This document shows positions 23,518-30,051 of a stretch of 30,051 nucleotides of DNA, piece after piece. The DNA is taken from NCBI GenBank assembly GCA_012515515.1, contig JAAYYE010000020.1, positions 1 through 30,051 of the forward strand, given 5' to 3'. Made by a program: the position numbers and the translations under genes. Origin of the DNA: Minisyncoccota bacterium (GTDB lineage Bacteria; Patescibacteria; Microgenomatia; UBA1400; PJMF01). The notes under the pieces were generated by a model that worked only from the letters and a program-made list of their open reading frames with translations, was not told the origin of the DNA and made no database searches. The first letter of the stretch is position 1. Every line of letters begins with the position of its first letter.

Positions 23518-24750
23518 CTATTTTTCTAGTTTAAGACGGTTTATTAGTTCTTTTGATCCAATCAATTCTGCTTTTTTATTGGTTCTTGTTTGCCATTCAA
23601 TTTGATCTTGATTGCGTTTGGAAACTAATAAACGAATTGGTAAGCCAATTAAGTCATAATCGGCAAATTTTCTTCCAGCAGAACATTGTCGATCATCCCA
23701 AATAACTTCAATATTATTTTTTAGTAAAGTGTCGTAGATTTTTTGAGCACGCTCCTCTTCTCCCTCGAGACTGATTAAATATGCAGGAAAAGGACTAATA
23801 GTTTTTGGCCAAATAATGCCATTTTGATCATGATTTTTTTCAACAATTACTCCCATAATCCGACTAATACCAATTCCATAACAGCCCATGATTGGATAAT
23901 GCTGTTGATTGTTTTGATCAACAAATTGCAAGTTAAATGCTTTGCTAAATTTTTGACCAAGATCAAAGACATTGGCCACTTCGCTAGCCTTGGCTTGTTT
24001 CAGTGCCACTCCGCATTTTGGACAAGGACTGCCGGCTTTTACCTTGCTAATCTCAGTATTAATGCAATAGCTACAGGCATCACAATATAAAATATCATCC
24101 TCACCCGCATCGGTGAGTACCATAAATTCATAGGAAATTTTGTCGCTAAAATTGCCGCCACTAGCCTCTGTCACTTTAGCATCTAAATTTAGTTTTTTGA
24201 AAATTTTCAAATAAGCATTTTTAGTGATTTGATAAAATTTTTCAAAATCGGCCTGATCAGCATGAAAACTATACATGTCTTTCATGTAAAATTCTTTGCC
24301 ACGCAAAATACCTGATTTTGAGCGTAATTCGTCACGATATTTCCACTGAATTTGATAAAGACTTAAAGGCAGGTCTTTATAGGATTTAATCAATTCTTTT
24401 GCCAGCGGAGTCACAATTTCTTCATGACTTTGGCCTAAGGCATATTCACGATTGGTTTGACTTTTAAGTTTAAACAATACGTCAATGTCATTCCAGCCGC
24501 CAGTCGCGAGCCAATTGGCTTTGGGATGGAGGGCAGGCATTAAAATCTCTTGAGCGCCAAGTAGATTGATTTCTTGACGAACAATATTTTCAATTTTACG
24601 CAAGACCCTGAGTCCAAGAGGAGTGTAAGTATAGACACCAGCCATTAATTGACGCACAAAACCAGCCTGAACCAATAAACGATGATTAATCGTATCAGCA
24701 TTAGCTGGCGGAGTTTTACTAGGAATAAAGGCTAATTTCGACATTTGCAT
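23518..24750 (-). CDS. proS: Prolyl-tRNA synthetase without editing domain
   Basis: Class II synthetase charging tRNA-Pro. Motif 2 is YRDELRSKSGILRGKEFYMKD, motif 3 is GCYGIGISRIMG, and a C-terminal anticodon-binding domain starts near residue 320 (FPAYLISL...WDDRQCSAGRKFADYD). At 410 aa it is about 160 residues shorter than the usual bacterial enzyme: the INS editing domain between motifs 2 and 3 is absent, and only a zinc-ribbon-like CDACSYC...CPKCG remains there. Mischarged Ala-tRNA-Pro would not be cleared in cis. A second ATG two codons in is also a possible start. A TAAAAT box lies 9 nt upstream of the first ATG. Confidence 0.93.
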   Translation of the reverse strand: MQMSKLAFIPSKTPPANADTINHRLLVQAGFVRQLMAGVYTYTPLGLRVLRKIENIVRQEINLLGAQEILMPALHPKANWLATGGWNDIDVLFKLKSQTNREYALGQSHEEIVTPLAKELIKSYKDLPLSLYQIQWKYRDELRSKSGILRGKEFYMKDMYSFHADQADFEKFYQITKNAYLKIFKKLNLDAKVTEASGGNFSDKISYEFMVLTDAGEDDILYCDACSYCINTEISKVKAGSPCPKCGVALKQAKASEVANVFDLGQKFSKAFNLQFVDQNNQQHYPIMGCYGIGISRIMGVIVEKNHDQNGIIWPKTISPFPAYLISLEGEEERAQKIYDTLLKNNIEVIWDDRQCSAGRKFADYDLIGLPIRLLVSKRNQDQIEWQTRTNKKAELIGSKELINRLKLEK

Positions 24751-24759
24751 AACTACCCT

Positions 24760-24765
24760 ATTTTA
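24760..24765 (-). promoter_or_regulatory. -10-like box of proS
   Basis: TAAAAT ends 9 nt before the ATG at 24750. It may give proS its own leaderless start in addition to read-through from prs. Confidence 0.4.
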
Positions 24766-24801
24766 GAGCTAAAATCTACTTTTGACCAGATATAAGAATA
24801 A

Positions 24802-25722
24802 TTAGGCAAGAAGTTCTTGAGCAAAAATTGAACTAATATCTAAAACTGTGAGTTTGCTGCTGCTGTTTGGCTTTTGTTGAATAGAGTTGCTAATGACAAT
24901 TTGATCAACCGCGCTCTTTTCCAGTTTACTTAATCCTTGACAGAAAACACCGTGGCTGGCCACAAAATAAACTTGCTTAGCACCCATTTTCTTTAATAGT
25001 TTGGCGCTTTCAATGACCGTACTACCAGAGACAATAACGTCATCTATGACAATCACCGTTTTGTTTTCAACCGACGGACCATGTAGTTCATGAGCAATGA
25101 CTTGACCAGTTTTTAGATTGCGACTTTTATCGATATTGACTAAATCTAGACCAACTTTTTCAGCAAAAATGCGGGCGCGCTTAATTCCTCCAAAATCTGG
25201 ACTAGCAACGATAGTTTGTGAAAGATCTAGATTTTTTTGCAGGTGTTCAATCACAATTGCATCGGCAAATAAATGATGAGTTGGTACCGAGAAAAACCCA
25301 GGAATACTGGAATTATGTAAATCCAACAAAAAGATGCGATTGATGAAAGGCTGAGAAATGATATTGGCAATTACCTTAGCAGCAATAGCCTCGCCAGGGC
25401 GAAATACTTTGTCTTGAAGAGAATAGCCTAACCAGGGAATGATTAGTGTGACGCTCTTTGCTCCTAGTCGTTCCAAAGCGTCAACAATCAACAGGGTTTC
25501 TACAACGTGTTCATCAACTGGAGCATTAAAACTTTGCACTAAGCAAACTTCTTGCTTGTGTACCAATTCTTTGTTTTTAATCCAGACGCGTTTTTCATCA
25601 TTGGCAAATTTGGAAATTTCTAGAGGAATTAGTTGTGCCTTGCCATCAGCTGATAGATTATTGATTTTTTCAACAATTTTTTCTGTGAGTTGTGGATTAG
25701 AACTGCCAGAAATAAAGTTCAT
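24802..25722 (-). CDS. prs: Ribose-phosphate pyrophosphokinase
   Basis: Makes PRPP from ribose 5-phosphate and ATP for nucleotide synthesis. Family features: GSSNPQL at the start, YSLQDKVFRPGE where YxRQDxxxxxxE is usual, LDLHNSSIPGFF, SPDFGGIKRAR, and the PRPP-binding loop IDDVIVSGST (usual DDxIDTGGT). At 306 aa it is full length. I start at ATG 25722 (MNFISGSS); an in-frame TTG two codons upstream is less likely. The small Cys protein lies upstream and proS 51 nt downstream on the same strand. Confidence 0.9.
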   Translation of the reverse strand: MNFISGSSNPQLTEKIVEKINNLSADGKAQLIPLEISKFANDEKRVWIKNKELVHKQEVCLVQSFNAPVDEHVVETLLIVDALERLGAKSVTLIIPWLGYSLQDKVFRPGEAIAAKVIANIISQPFINRIFLLDLHNSSIPGFFSVPTHHLFADAIVIEHLQKNLDLSQTIVASPDFGGIKRARIFAEKVGLDLVNIDKSRNLKTGQVIAHELHGPSVENKTVIVIDDVIVSGSTVIESAKLLKKMGAKQVYFVASHGVFCQGLSKLEKSAVDQIVISNSIQQKPNSSSKLTVLDISSIFAQELLA

Positions 25723-25745
25723 ATTCAATTAATTTTAAAATGACT

Positions 25746-25979
25746 TTAACTGTCTCCGTGGGGAATGCCATATTTTGATTTTATGTTACGCCACTCTTCA
25801 GATTGCTCTCTAGTCTCTCCCCCTCTAGTAAACTGGGGAACTTTCCATCTTGAACCGCGTTCGAAATAGGTGCAGTTAGCGCAAGTTTCGTCAGATTGGG
25901 GACTAAATCGGTTTTTACAATGTTGTCTTATTTCTTTAGGCGTAGCTGTGCACTCAGGGTTGAGATTTTCTTTTGCCAT
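25746..25979 (-). CDS. Small Cys-containing hypothetical protein
   Basis: A 77-aa hydrophilic protein I do not recognise. Four cysteines (C10, C21, C33, C36), the last two as CANC, could bind zinc. The rest is Arg/Glu-rich without membrane segments. A TATAAT lies near 26015-26020 and the leader holds AAGAG about 6 nt before the ATG. It is 23 nt before prs on the same strand, so it may be cotranscribed with prs and proS. Confidence 0.65.
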   Translation of the reverse strand: MAKENLNPECTATPKEIRQHCKNRFSPQSDETCANCTYFERGSRWKVPQFTRGGETREQSEEWRNIKSKYGIPHGDS

Positions 25980-26076
25980 ATGCTTGCTCTTTTCTATTTT
26001 TTAAATAAAAGAATATTATAGCAATTTTAATGACTTAATGCAAAAAATTAAGTTTGATAATTAAATTGGACAATGA

Positions 26077-26535
26077 TTATTTTTTATTCGCGAAAGTTCG
26101 ATATATGTCTGGATTTTGTCGCAATTCTTCTTTACCAACAGCTCTCATATGTGGATAATTTCTACTATTGTCAAGCATGTGCTTGTCGTCACTCACCAGC
26201 CAAATTTTATTAATCTTATGCTCTTTGGCTGAGTAGTAAATATCGATCCAGCCGCCATGAAGACCATCAGTAATTACGCTTAGCACATTATTGTTTTCCA
26301 TAATTTCAGCAATTTGCTTATTAAAATTCACCGCATTAGCAAAAACGATAGTTTCTACATTGAGTTGAGCTAAATGACGTTGGTGTATTTGCCTATAATG
26401 ACTTGAATCTTCAATGATAATAACCACTGGTTTTTTTGGAGATAATTTTTCGCCAGTTTCATAAGTATCATGATTTGGCTGAGTGTGTTCTGGAAGCATA
26501 TGAATGGTTTTATCTGAATTATCAGATAAAACCAT
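26077..26535 (-). CDS. Stand-alone receiver-domain protein
   Basis: A 152-aa protein with a receiver (REC) fold pattern and no output domain. VVIIIEDSSHYRQ (E42, D43) matches the acidic pocket, VITDGLHGGW places the phosphoacceptor at D90, LVSDD gives the S/T at S115, and AVGKEEL gives the conserved Lys K135. The first 35 residues are polar and variable. The start at 26535 lies inside a perfect 15-bp inverted repeat; the ATG at 26499 is an alternative that keeps the whole REC domain. No histidine kinase is nearby. Divergent, so a non-phosphorylated receiver-like role is possible. Confidence 0.68.
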   Translation of the reverse strand: MVLSDNSDKTIHMLPEHTQPNHDTYETGEKLSPKKPVVIIIEDSSHYRQIHQRHLAQLNVETIVFANAVNFNKQIAEIMENNNVLSVITDGLHGGWIDIYYSAKEHKINKIWLVSDDKHMLDNSRNYPHMRAVGKEELRQNPDIYRTFANKK

Positions 26536-26536
26536 T
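26503..26536. repeat. Perfect 15-bp inverted repeat at the receiver gene start
   Basis: Arms AATGGTTTTATCTGA and TCAGATAAAACCATT are perfectly complementary around a 4-nt loop. There is no T-tract after it on either strand, so it is not a normal intrinsic terminator. It covers the first ATG of the receiver gene and lies 24 nt from tRNA-Lys. Confidence 0.9.
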
Positions 26537-26560
26537 AAAAAGTAAATAAGTAAATCAAAG

Positions 26561-26634
26561 TGAGTCGGGAGGGACTCGAACCCTCGACACTCTGCTTAAG
26601 AGGCAGATGCTCTAACCGACTGAGCTACCGACCC
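26561..26634 (-). tRNA. tRNA-Lys (CUU)
   Basis: Acceptor GGGTCGG/CCGACTC (one G-U pair), D arm GCTCAGTCGGTTAGAGC, anticodon stem TCTGC/GCAGA with loop CTCTTAA (anticodon CTT), and T arm GAGGG-TTCGAGT-CCCTC. CCA is not encoded. Confidence 0.95.
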
Positions 26635-26650
26635 AATTTTTGTAATGTTG

Positions 26651-26723
26651 TGCCCCCAGGAGGATTCGAACCTCCATCACTGGTTCCGAAGACCATTACT
26701 CTAATCCATTGAGCTATGGGGGC
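26651..26723 (-). tRNA. tRNA-Arg (UCG)
   Basis: Acceptor GCCCCCA/TGGGGGC, D arm GCTC...GAGT, anticodon loop CTTCGGA (anticodon TCG), T arm GGAGG-TTCGAAT-CCTCC. The 27-43 position of the anticodon stem is an A/G mismatch. CCA is not encoded. It lies 16 nt upstream of tRNA-Lys on the same strand. Confidence 0.9.
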
Positions 26724-26790
26724 TTCATCATTTACTTATTAAAATTTTTAATTGCTTAAGTATTATAATCCAAAAGCAGTGAAAAAATAG

Positions 26791-26796
26791 TATAAT
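26791..26796 (+). promoter_or_regulatory. -10 box of the plus-strand tRNA cluster
   Basis: TATAAT ending 10 nt before tRNA-Leu(CAG). The -35 region is not recognisable. It probably drives the following tRNA genes. Confidence 0.5.
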
Positions 26797-26806
26797 CTCC
26801 CTATGA

Positions 26807-26888
26807 GCCGAGATGGCGGAATGGTAGACGCGCACGCTTCAGGAGCGTGTGAGCTTTGCTCATGGAGGTTCAAGTCCTCTTCTCGGCA
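26807..26888 (+). tRNA. tRNA-Leu (CAG)
   Basis: Acceptor GCCGAGA/TCTCGGC, anticodon stem CACGC/GCGTG with loop TTCAGGA (anticodon CAG), long variable arm TGAGCTTTGCTCA, T loop TTCAAGT. CCA is not encoded. Confidence 0.95.
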
Positions 26889-26956
26889 CAAGCCTTGTCG
26901 TTTATAATAGTGTTTTGGCAATGCTAAGTTAACAAAACACAAGTTCTTTAAATTTT

Positions 26957-27040
26957 GCCCGGGTGGCGAAATGGTAGACGCGCAGTCTTGAGGTGGCTGT
27001 GAAGCAATTCATGGAGGTTCAAGTCCTCTCCCGGGCACCA
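26957..27040 (+). tRNA. tRNA-Leu (GAG), CCA encoded
   Basis: Acceptor GCCCGGG/CCCGGGC, anticodon stem CAGTC/GGCTG with loop TTGAGGT (anticodon GAG), long variable arm TGAAGCAATTCA, T loop TTCAAGT. A73 is followed by an encoded CCA at 27038-27040. Confidence 0.95.
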
Positions 27041-27053
27041 AAAAGAGCAAGAC

Positions 27054-27127
27054 GGGTAATTAGCTCAGTTGGTTAGAGCGCATCGTTTACATCGATGAGG
27101 CCATAGGTTCGAGTCCTATATTACCCA
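27054..27127 (+). tRNA. tRNA-Val (UAC)
   Basis: Acceptor GGGTAAT/ATTACCC, D arm GCTCAGTTGGTTAGAGC, anticodon stem CATCG/CGATG with loop TTTACAT (anticodon TAC), T arm ATAGG-TTCGAGT-CCTAT. CCA is not encoded. Confidence 0.95.
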
Positions 27128-27179
27128 CTTTTACTTTGCTTGTGACGAAAAATCGTTTACAATACAAGAGTTTAACATA

Positions 27180-27252
27180 GCCAAGCTAGCCAAGTTGGTC
27201 ACGGCACATGTCTGAAAAACATGGGATCTTGGTTCGATTCCAAGGCTTGGCA
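27180..27252 (+). tRNA. tRNA-Phe (GAA)
   Basis: Acceptor GCCAAGC/GCTTGGC, anticodon stem CATGT/ACATG with loop CTGAAAA (anticodon GAA), T arm TTGG-TTCGATT-CCAA. The D arm (GCC...GGC with loop AAGTTGGTCAC) has a three-pair stem. CCA is not encoded. Confidence 0.93.
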
Positions 27253-27264
27253 CGGTTAGATTAA

Positions 27265-27340
27265 GCGAGAGTAGTTCAGTGGCTAGAATGTCTCCTTGCC
27301 AAGGAGAAGGTCGCGGGTTCGAATCCCGTCTCTCGCTCCA
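27265..27340 (+). tRNA. tRNA-Gly (GCC), CCA encoded
   Basis: Acceptor GCGAGAG/CTCTCGC, anticodon stem TCTCC/GGAGA with loop TTGCCAA (anticodon GCC), T arm GCGGG-TTCGAAT-CCCGT. U73 is followed by an encoded CCA at 27338-27340. Confidence 0.95.
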
Positions 27341-27379
27341 AGGTTAAGCCTGATAATTAAGCTATAAACAGCCTGAGGA

Positions 27380-28096
27380 TTAATTAGAAATAACCGTTCC
27401 CACAAATTTTTCTGACCTAAAGAGTTTGCCTAAATTTTTGAGATTTGTTCCCTCAACTATTAGCACTGTAATATCTTTTTCTTTGGCTAGTTTGGAGGCA
27501 ATTGGATCAAAGGGAGTATTTAATCCAGGTTCCCAAGTGTCGCCAACCATGGCACAAAAATCTGCCCAAGTAATATTGTCAATTGGTTTTGCGTCTGGGT
27601 TTTTCTTTGGATCTTCGGTGTAGGCTTGTTTGATGTTTGATAAATTAATCACATAGGGAGCATTAACTCTGACCGCGATTGCTGTAGAAACGTGATCAGT
27701 TGATCTGCCGGGCCTAGAGCCTCCTCCAACCACGATGGCTTTTTTATGATCAATGACGTCATTTTCTGGATCTGTGATGATGGCTGGTTGAGCAATATCT
27801 CTAAAAATTGTTCTAACTAAATGAGCATTAAAACGAGTGGCGTGAATTCCTAGCCAATCCATGTCGTCTTTGGTAATACTTTTACCCATGATGGCAGAAG
27901 AACCATTGATATACCAGCGGGCTGGTGCGCCTCCCCCAGTGATAATAATAAACTGCCATCCCTCCTCAACTCTTTTTTCAATAAATTTTTTAAACTTTTT
28001 TAGAAAATCTACGGCTATCTCTCCAGGATTGATTAATGATCCTCCGAGCGAAATAATTGCTTTTTTATTGCTACTATCAAGTTTGTATTGTGGCAT
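27380..28096 (-). CDS. pyrH: UMP kinase, archaeal-like form
   Basis: Amino acid kinase-family enzyme phosphorylating UMP to UDP. IISLGGSLINPGE (13-25) is the P-loop-like start, IIITGGGAPARWYI the next Gly-rich turn, then VVGGGSRPGRSTDHV and IVEGTNLKNLGKLF. The GxRPGxSTD block and the length (238 aa) resemble archaeal and CPR UMP kinases. A good Shine-Dalgarno, AAGGGAG at 28106-28112, lies 9 nt before the ATG, unlike most genes here. It is convergent with the plus-strand tRNA cluster and divergent from the next gene. Confidence 0.88.
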   Translation of the reverse strand: MPQYKLDSSNKKAIISLGGSLINPGEIAVDFLKKFKKFIEKRVEEGWQFIIITGGGAPARWYINGSSAIMGKSITKDDMDWLGIHATRFNAHLVRTIFRDIAQPAIITDPENDVIDHKKAIVVGGGSRPGRSTDHVSTAIAVRVNAPYVINLSNIKQAYTEDPKKNPDAKPIDNITWADFCAMVGDTWEPGLNTPFDPIASKLAKEKDITVLIVEGTNLKNLGKLFRSEKFVGTVISN

Positions 28097-28202
28097 AAAA
28101 AATTACTCCCTTAATTATTTGCTAGAGTCTTAAGGATTTTATCACAATCTCGATGGTCTCTGTAAGTAATATTATTTCAATCTAAAAGGCCTATATATAG
28201 TA

Positions 28203-28211
28203 TGGTAAAAT
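28203..28211 (+). promoter_or_regulatory. Extended -10 box of the 503-aa gene
   Basis: TGGTAAAAT ends 9 nt before the ATG at 28221. No Shine-Dalgarno sequence is present. A leaderless mRNA is predicted. Confidence 0.5.
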
Positions 28212-28220
28212 ATTTTTAAT

Positions 28221-29732
28221 ATGAAAACAAAAAAATTTTTTGTGGGCATCATGATCATTATTGTATTAATTATCAGTGCTTTTTTGCTCATTAAGCAGAA
28301 AAATAAGAGCGAACAAGAAGTTTTAACATCTACCTACGATATAAGCAGAGAATATCTATCACTTCGATATCGTACCGACAACATTTTACTCAAAGCCAAG
28401 GAATACTCCGATTATGCTTCTTGGGATCAAGATATGTCAGCCTTAATTGAAGATTGGGCAACTCTAGAACAAGAGTCTCAAAAACTTGAAAGTGCTGCCG
28501 ATAAAGAAGCAGATAAAGTATCGATGAAGCCAATTTCAATGCCAACTGTTAAGGCTTATACGGCAAAGGAAATTACTGACATATTTGATAAAGCGCCTAA
28601 GTTTAAAGGAATTGCCACTTTAGCTAAACACCTGGGTGTAGATGCTAAACGAGCTCAGTTGATTTTAAACCAGGCTCAAGATGGCATAAGTGTGGAGGTT
28701 TTTAGTGAAGAAGGCGATGCTTTTGAGAACCTAGAAAACTCCGCAATAGTGATTAAAGATGGCTGTAAAGTAACTGGTTTTGTAGGCGGTGTCATTCTCA
28801 CTGGTGGTGCAGCCGGTTTTGCGGCAGCAGGCACTATGACTCAAATCGGCACAGTAGTTGTGGGAGTCGATTTAGCGCTTGAGGTAACAGAAGACGGAGC
28901 ACAAGTAGCTTTTGGAGATAAGAATAAGGTGTCTTCTTTTGTTAAAGATGTGAGGAAGGTGACCGAGCCGGTTGCTAGTGTGATTGCTATCACTAATGTG
29001 CCGAGTAACCTTGGTACTGCTTTTGGGAAAGTTGATAGTGTGATGCTTGGATTAGAGAAATTTAGACAAACAGCTCAAGAAGGAAAAGTACTTGGCATAG
29101 ATCTTAAAAATTTTGAGTATCACCCTCCCTTTCAAGTAATCAAACAGACAAAATATCCTGGCGCAGTAACAGTGGCAGAAATGGAAATGGCTGAGGTAGA
29201 AGAATGGTTAAATAGTCTTAATGTAAAACTAGAGCCTATGACTCAAGAAGAAGTTAAAGAATTTTTAGAAAGTCCCGCAAAAGAAGCTAAAGAAGACAAA
29301 AAAGATGCGGACAAACAAGACGCAAACAAAAAAGATGAGGACAAAGCTGCATCACAGAAAGCGGATGAGAGTGAAAGTTCTAAAACTAACAAAGGTAAGA
29401 TGAGCGTGAGCGAATATGATGAACTAGATGAAAGTGATTCGCTGAAGAACATTGCATCAGTAGAAAAATATTTAGGCAAGCCCGATGTCAATACCACTAA
29501 TGACAAAGGTAATATTATTTATATTTATTACGACTTGCTTCGCAATGAGGATGGAGACTTGCTTAGTTTAAAAATGTCATTTTACAATGAGGAAAACTAT
29601 AGATCCTTTATTAATTCTATGGGGCTTAGTTGGGAAACGAATAAAGAAACCTGGGATGAGTCAGGAGGAGGTCTCACTGCCACATCTGTAATAAGAAGTG
29701 CTGAGACTTTTAAGCAAGAGTACGGCGAGTAA
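28221..29732 (+). CDS. Large membrane-anchored hypothetical protein
   Basis: A 503-aa protein I do not recognise. Residues 6-25 form an N-terminal membrane anchor, placing most of the protein outside the cell. Then come a charged helical region (about 30-100), a segment with HLGVDAKRAQLILNQA (about 137-152), and a Gly/Ala-rich hydrophobic stretch (184-222: VTGFVGGVILTGGAAGFAAA...) that could be a hairpin or second membrane segment. A Lys/Asp/Glu-rich low-complexity linker (351-395) joins to a C-terminal module (397-503) with ASVEKYLGKPD and YIYYDLL, which loosely resembles the small SmpA/BamE-type fold. That resemblance is weak. It stands alone with its own promoter. Confidence 0.7.
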   Translation: MKTKKFFVGIMIIIVLIISAFLLIKQKNKSEQEVLTSTYDISREYLSLRYRTDNILLKAKEYSDYASWDQDMSALIEDWATLEQESQKLESAADKEADKVSMKPISMPTVKAYTAKEITDIFDKAPKFKGIATLAKHLGVDAKRAQLILNQAQDGISVEVFSEEGDAFENLENSAIVIKDGCKVTGFVGGVILTGGAAGFAAAGTMTQIGTVVVGVDLALEVTEDGAQVAFGDKNKVSSFVKDVRKVTEPVASVIAITNVPSNLGTAFGKVDSVMLGLEKFRQTAQEGKVLGIDLKNFEYHPPFQVIKQTKYPGAVTVAEMEMAEVEEWLNSLNVKLEPMTQEEVKEFLESPAKEAKEDKKDADKQDANKKDEDKAASQKADESESSKTNKGKMSVSEYDELDESDSLKNIASVEKYLGKPDVNTTNDKGNIIYIYYDLLRNEDGDLLSLKMSFYNEENYRSFINSMGLSWETNKETWDESGGGLTATSVIRSAETFKQEYGE

Positions 29733-29748
29733 GTTGCCAAAGACAATA

Positions 29749-30051
29749 TTAAATTAAGTCTCCTTGGGGCTTATATTTGAGCCAAGCTGCAAAAACAGTG
29801 CGGATCACAATGATCATTGGAATTGCCAATAAAGCGCCTACTACCCCAAAAACACTACCGCCAATTAAAATTCCCAGGACTACTGTTAAACCACTGACAT
29901 TGACGTTTTTTTGCATCACTCTAGGCACGATCAAATTATTTTCAAATTGTTGAATGACGATATATAAAACCAAGGTAGCAATTGCGCTTGGCCAGCCCAG
30001 CGTGACCAGGGCGATGATAATTGCTGGAATTGCTGCAACAGTTGGGCCGAT
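29749..30051 (-). CDS. AI-2E/PerM family membrane permease (5' partial)
   Basis: The C-terminal 100 residues of a PF01594-type membrane protein, whose members export small molecules or quorum signals. The frame is open to the window edge: IGPTVAAIPAIIIALVTLGW, then VLYIVIQQFENNLIVPRVM and VGALLAIPMIIVIRTVFAAW are family hallmarks. The start lies outside the window. It converges on the 503-aa gene, 16 nt away. The transported substrate is unknown. Confidence 0.9.
   Translation of the reverse strand: MGPTVAAIPAIIIALVTLGWPSAIATLVLYIVIQQFENNLIVPRVMQKNVNVSGLTVVLGILIGGSVFGVVGALLAIPMIIVIRTVFAAWLKYKPQGDLI

Noticed and set aside
26561..27340. tRNA cluster as an integration site of a mobile element
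   Set aside because: No integrase, no repeated tRNA 3' end and no foreign-looking genes are present on either side.
1..30051. Alternative genetic code with UGA as Gly
   Set aside because: TGA ends several clear genes at the family-expected position (Ddl-like, elp3) and no in-frame TGA is needed inside conserved domains.

Overview
This 30 kb, AT-rich window looks like chromosomal core sequence from a small-genome bacterium of the Candidate Phyla Radiation (Patescibacteria). That placement is inferred from the gene set: a bacterial Elp3, a KorAB-type 2-oxoacid:ferredoxin oxidoreductase, an archaeal-style UMP kinase, a prolyl-tRNA synthetase without an editing domain, shortened or divergent Mur ligases, and many short lineage-specific proteins. 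TGA is used as a stop codon (for example at 9733-9735 and 12577-12579), so the code is the standard bacterial one, not the UGA=Gly code of some CPR lineages. I see no phage, IS element, transposase, CRISPR array or plasmid gene.

Layout. 1-2171: korA (5' end outside the window) and korB. 2164-7689, minus strand: a proline-rich repeat protein, a membrane-anchored cyclophilin, a GT39-like membrane glycosyltransferase, and a two-gene unit of a metal-dependent TIM-barrel protein followed by a candidate archaeo-eukaryotic-primase (AEP)-like protein. 7813-8598: two tandem paralogous small proteins. 8722-12911: a Ddl-like ATP-grasp ligase, tRNA-Gln(UUG), a Trm9-like methyltransferase divergent from elp3, and a MazG-like hydrolase. 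12926-19948: RecQ, tRNA-Pro, tRNA-Leu, MurC, a MurE-like ligase, a YifB/ComM ATPase and UppP. 19986-20308: RNase P RNA. 20370-22027: a coiled-coil protein, ribosomal protein S21 and an atypical OmpR-like regulator. 22024-25979: HIT protein, DHH-type phosphoesterase, ProS, Prs and a small Cys protein. 26077-27340: a receiver-domain protein and seven tRNAs on both strands. 27380-30051: UMP kinase, a large membrane-anchored hypothetical protein, and the 3' part of an AI-2E/PerM-family permease gene.

How the genes fit together. Four genes serve cell-wall synthesis (Ddl-like, MurC, MurE-like, UppP). A second theme is translation: nine more tRNA-related or ribosomal items beyond tRNA-Gln, plus RNase P RNA, S21 and ProS. 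The most interesting arrangement is tRNA-Gln(UUG) just downstream of a Trm9-like methyltransferase that is divergent from elp3. Elp3 and Trm9 act in sequence on U34 in eukaryotes, so this could be a compact bacterial wobble-uridine modification locus. A second candidate system is the TIM-barrel plus AEP-like pair at 5239-7689, which carries the residues expected of an AP-endonuclease-like enzyme and a primase-polymerase.

Many genes have a TATAAT-like, often extended (TGn), -10 box ending 6-9 nt before the start codon and no Shine-Dalgarno sequence, which suggests widespread leaderless transcripts. rpsU and pyrH are exceptions with clear Shine-Dalgarno sequences. All assignments are from reading the sequence; no database search was made.
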